Of a stretch of DNA of 64,000 nucleotides, positions 62,969 to 64,000 are shown one piece after another. The number at the start of each line of letters is the position of its first letter. Within the stretch, counting starts at the first letter, position 1. Position numbers and translations under genes: made by a program. Source of the stretch: Comamonas sp. KCTC 72670 (GTDB taxonomy: Bacteria > Myxococcota > Myxococcia > Myxococcales > Myxococcaceae); assembly GCA_014656495.1 (NCBI GenBank), contig BNCN01000012.1, positions 238,233-302,232 of the forward strand, written 5' to 3'. Under the pieces are notes generated by a model. The model searched no databases. It was not told the origin of the DNA and was given only the letters and a program-made list of their open reading frames with translations.

Positions 62969-64000
62969 ATGATGGGACGCGCACGCGGGCTGACGGTGGG
63001 ACTGCTCCTGGGCTTGATGGCCTGCCGGAGGGACGCGGAGGAGACGCCCCCTGCTTCGGCGCCCTCCACGCAACCGGCGCCCCCGGCCGAGGCGTCCTCC
63101 ACGCCCCCGTTGCCGCCAGGACGCGCGGTGGCGCTCGCCTCCGTCGCTCCGCTGGTGGCGTCCGTGAGCCCCGCGGTCGTCAATGTGGAGGTGCGGATTG
63201 GCGTGTCCGCGCGAGAAGGCCCCGAGAACACGCCGTGGGGCGGCGGGGGCCCCTCGCCTTTTGGTGGTGCCCCCTGGGACGACGAGGACACACCCTGGGG
63301 CGGAGAAGGGCCATCCCCCTTCGGCGGCGCGCCGTCTCCCTTCGAGGACTCCGTCCCCTTCGCCCCGCCCGTGCGCGAGGGCATTGGCTCGGGGTTCATC
63401 ATCGACGCCAAGGGCTGGGTGCTCACCAACCACCACCTGGTGGCGGACGCGGAGGAGATTCAGGTGCAGCTCGCCGACGGGCGCGACCTGGAGGCCCGCG
63501 TGATGGGTTCGGACCCGCTCACGGACGTGGCGGTGCTTCAGCTCCAATTGCCGGAGGGCGCGAAGCCGCTCCCCGTGGTGCGCCTGGGAGACTCGGACGC
63601 GCTGCGCGTCGGGGACTGGGTGGTGGCCATTGGCAACCCCTTCGGCCTGACCTCCAGCACCAGCCTGGGTATCCTCTCCGCGAAGGAACGGAACATCGAG
63701 GCGGGCCCCTTCGACGACTTCCTCCAGACGGACGCCGCCATCAACCCTGGCAACTCCGGAGGCCCGCTGTTCAACCTGCACGGCGAGGTGGTGGGCATCA
63801 ACACCGCCATCGCCGGCGAGGGCTCGGGCATTGGCTTCGCGGTGCCCAGCAACCTCGTCAAGGCGCTGCTGCCGCAATTGGAGAGGAAGGGCACCATCTC
63901 CCGGGGATGGCTGGGGCTGCTGGTGCAGGACGTGACGCCGGACCTCGGTGAAGCGCTGGGCGCGCCCGTGCGCGAAGGCGCGGTCATCACGGACGTCACG
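62969..64000 (+). CDS. HtrA-type serine protease lipoprotein, truncated by window edge
   Basis: 344 residues visible from ATG 62969 (GGAGGGGG upstream), open at 64000. The lipobox is GLMAC (Cys19), then a Pro/Ser/Ala-rich spacer. Two near-identical 16-residue units TPWGG-GPSPFGGAP occur at about 88-103 and 108-123. The trypsin-like domain has His156 in TNHHLV, Asp186 in DPLTDVAVLQL and Ser263 in NPGNSGGPLF. The start of a PDZ domain follows (RGWLGLLVQDVTPDLGEALG). HtrA/DegP proteases degrade or refold misfolded envelope proteins. The Trp/Phe/Gly loop precedes the protease domain, where LA-loop type insertions regulate activity in DegP. A lipid anchor instead of a soluble periplasmic form is less usual. 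Confidence 0.88.
   Translation, partial: MMGRARGLTVGLLLGLMACRRDAEETPPASAPSTQPAPPAEASSTPPLPPGRAVALASVAPLVASVSPAVVNVEVRIGVSAREGPENTPWGGGGPSPFGGAPWDDEDTPWGGEGPSPFGGAPSPFEDSVPFAPPVREGIGSGFIIDAKGWVLTNHHLVADAEEIQVQLADGRDLEARVMGSDPLTDVAVLQLQLPEGAKPLPVVRLGDSDALRVGDWVVAIGNPFGLTSSTSLGILSAKERNIEAGPFDDFLQTDAAINPGNSGGPLFNLHGEVVGINTAIAGEGSGIGFAVPSNLVKALLPQLERKGTISRGWLGLLVQDVTPDLGEALGAPVREGAVITDVT

Overview
This 64 kb window is very GC-rich, densely coded chromosomal DNA from a myxobacterium, most likely a Myxococcaceae member (Myxococcus, Corallococcus or Pyxidicoccus). The case rests on two exported proteins with MYXO-CTERM-like tails (45358-45720 and 56938-58518), many short lipoproteins, TIGR02266-type PilZ and PATAN/DUF4388 domains, a HmuY-type lipoprotein, and strong third-position G/C bias. 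I saw no rRNA, tRNA, CRISPR array, insertion sequence or phage gene. No gap between genes exceeds 300 bases. Convergent gene ends often carry long perfect GC hairpins without a U tract.

Layout, left to right. 1-10 kb: a ComEA-like helix-hairpin-helix protein, a C69 dipeptidase, a proline-rich protein with an ADP-ribosyltransferase domain, a MarR regulator, and a two-gene unit of a DUF4175 coiled-coil membrane protein with a TPR/gluzincin protein. 10-26 kb: a Sel1 protein, an alpha/beta hydrolase, DUF1622 and DUF4142 proteins, an S9 peptidase, a FrnE-type thioredoxin-fold protein, a PilZ-Hsp70 fusion transcribed with a FliB-like lysine methylase, MltG, a crotonase and a beta-propeller-like lipoprotein. 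26-34.5 kb: a MoxR/DUF58/BatA operon, a zinc alcohol dehydrogenase, a GTPase with a membrane tail, and DbpA. 34.7-46.8 kb: lipoproteins, a glycoside hydrolase, a double-domain KaiC-like ATPase with a response regulator, a NagZ-type hexosaminidase, a peroxiredoxin with a histone H1-like tail, a His-rich lipoprotein divergent from a NicO-type metal transporter, a receiver-PATAN protein and a methyltransferase.

46.8-50.5 kb holds a HAD-UbiA, DprE1-like, DprE2-like trio, the gene set that builds polyprenyl-phosphoryl-arabinose in actinobacteria. From 56.7 down to 51.8 kb there is a compact biosynthetic cluster: type III polyketide synthase, ICMT-type methyltransferase, acyl carrier protein, fatty acyl-AMP ligase and FAD oxidoreductase. 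59.6-56.9 kb is a heme/iron unit (HmuY-like lipoprotein and a metalloprotease) behind a good Fur-box match. 62.3-59.7 kb is modABC, divergent from a MarR gene across a palindrome. The right edge cuts an HtrA-type lipoprotein protease.

Most interesting to me are the type III PKS cluster with its own FAAL/ACP pair, the BCP peroxiredoxin-H1 fusion, the ADP-ribosyltransferase without a signal peptide, the PilZ-Hsp70 fusion beside a flagellin-methylase homologue, and the DprE1/DprE2/UbiA trio in a Gram-negative.
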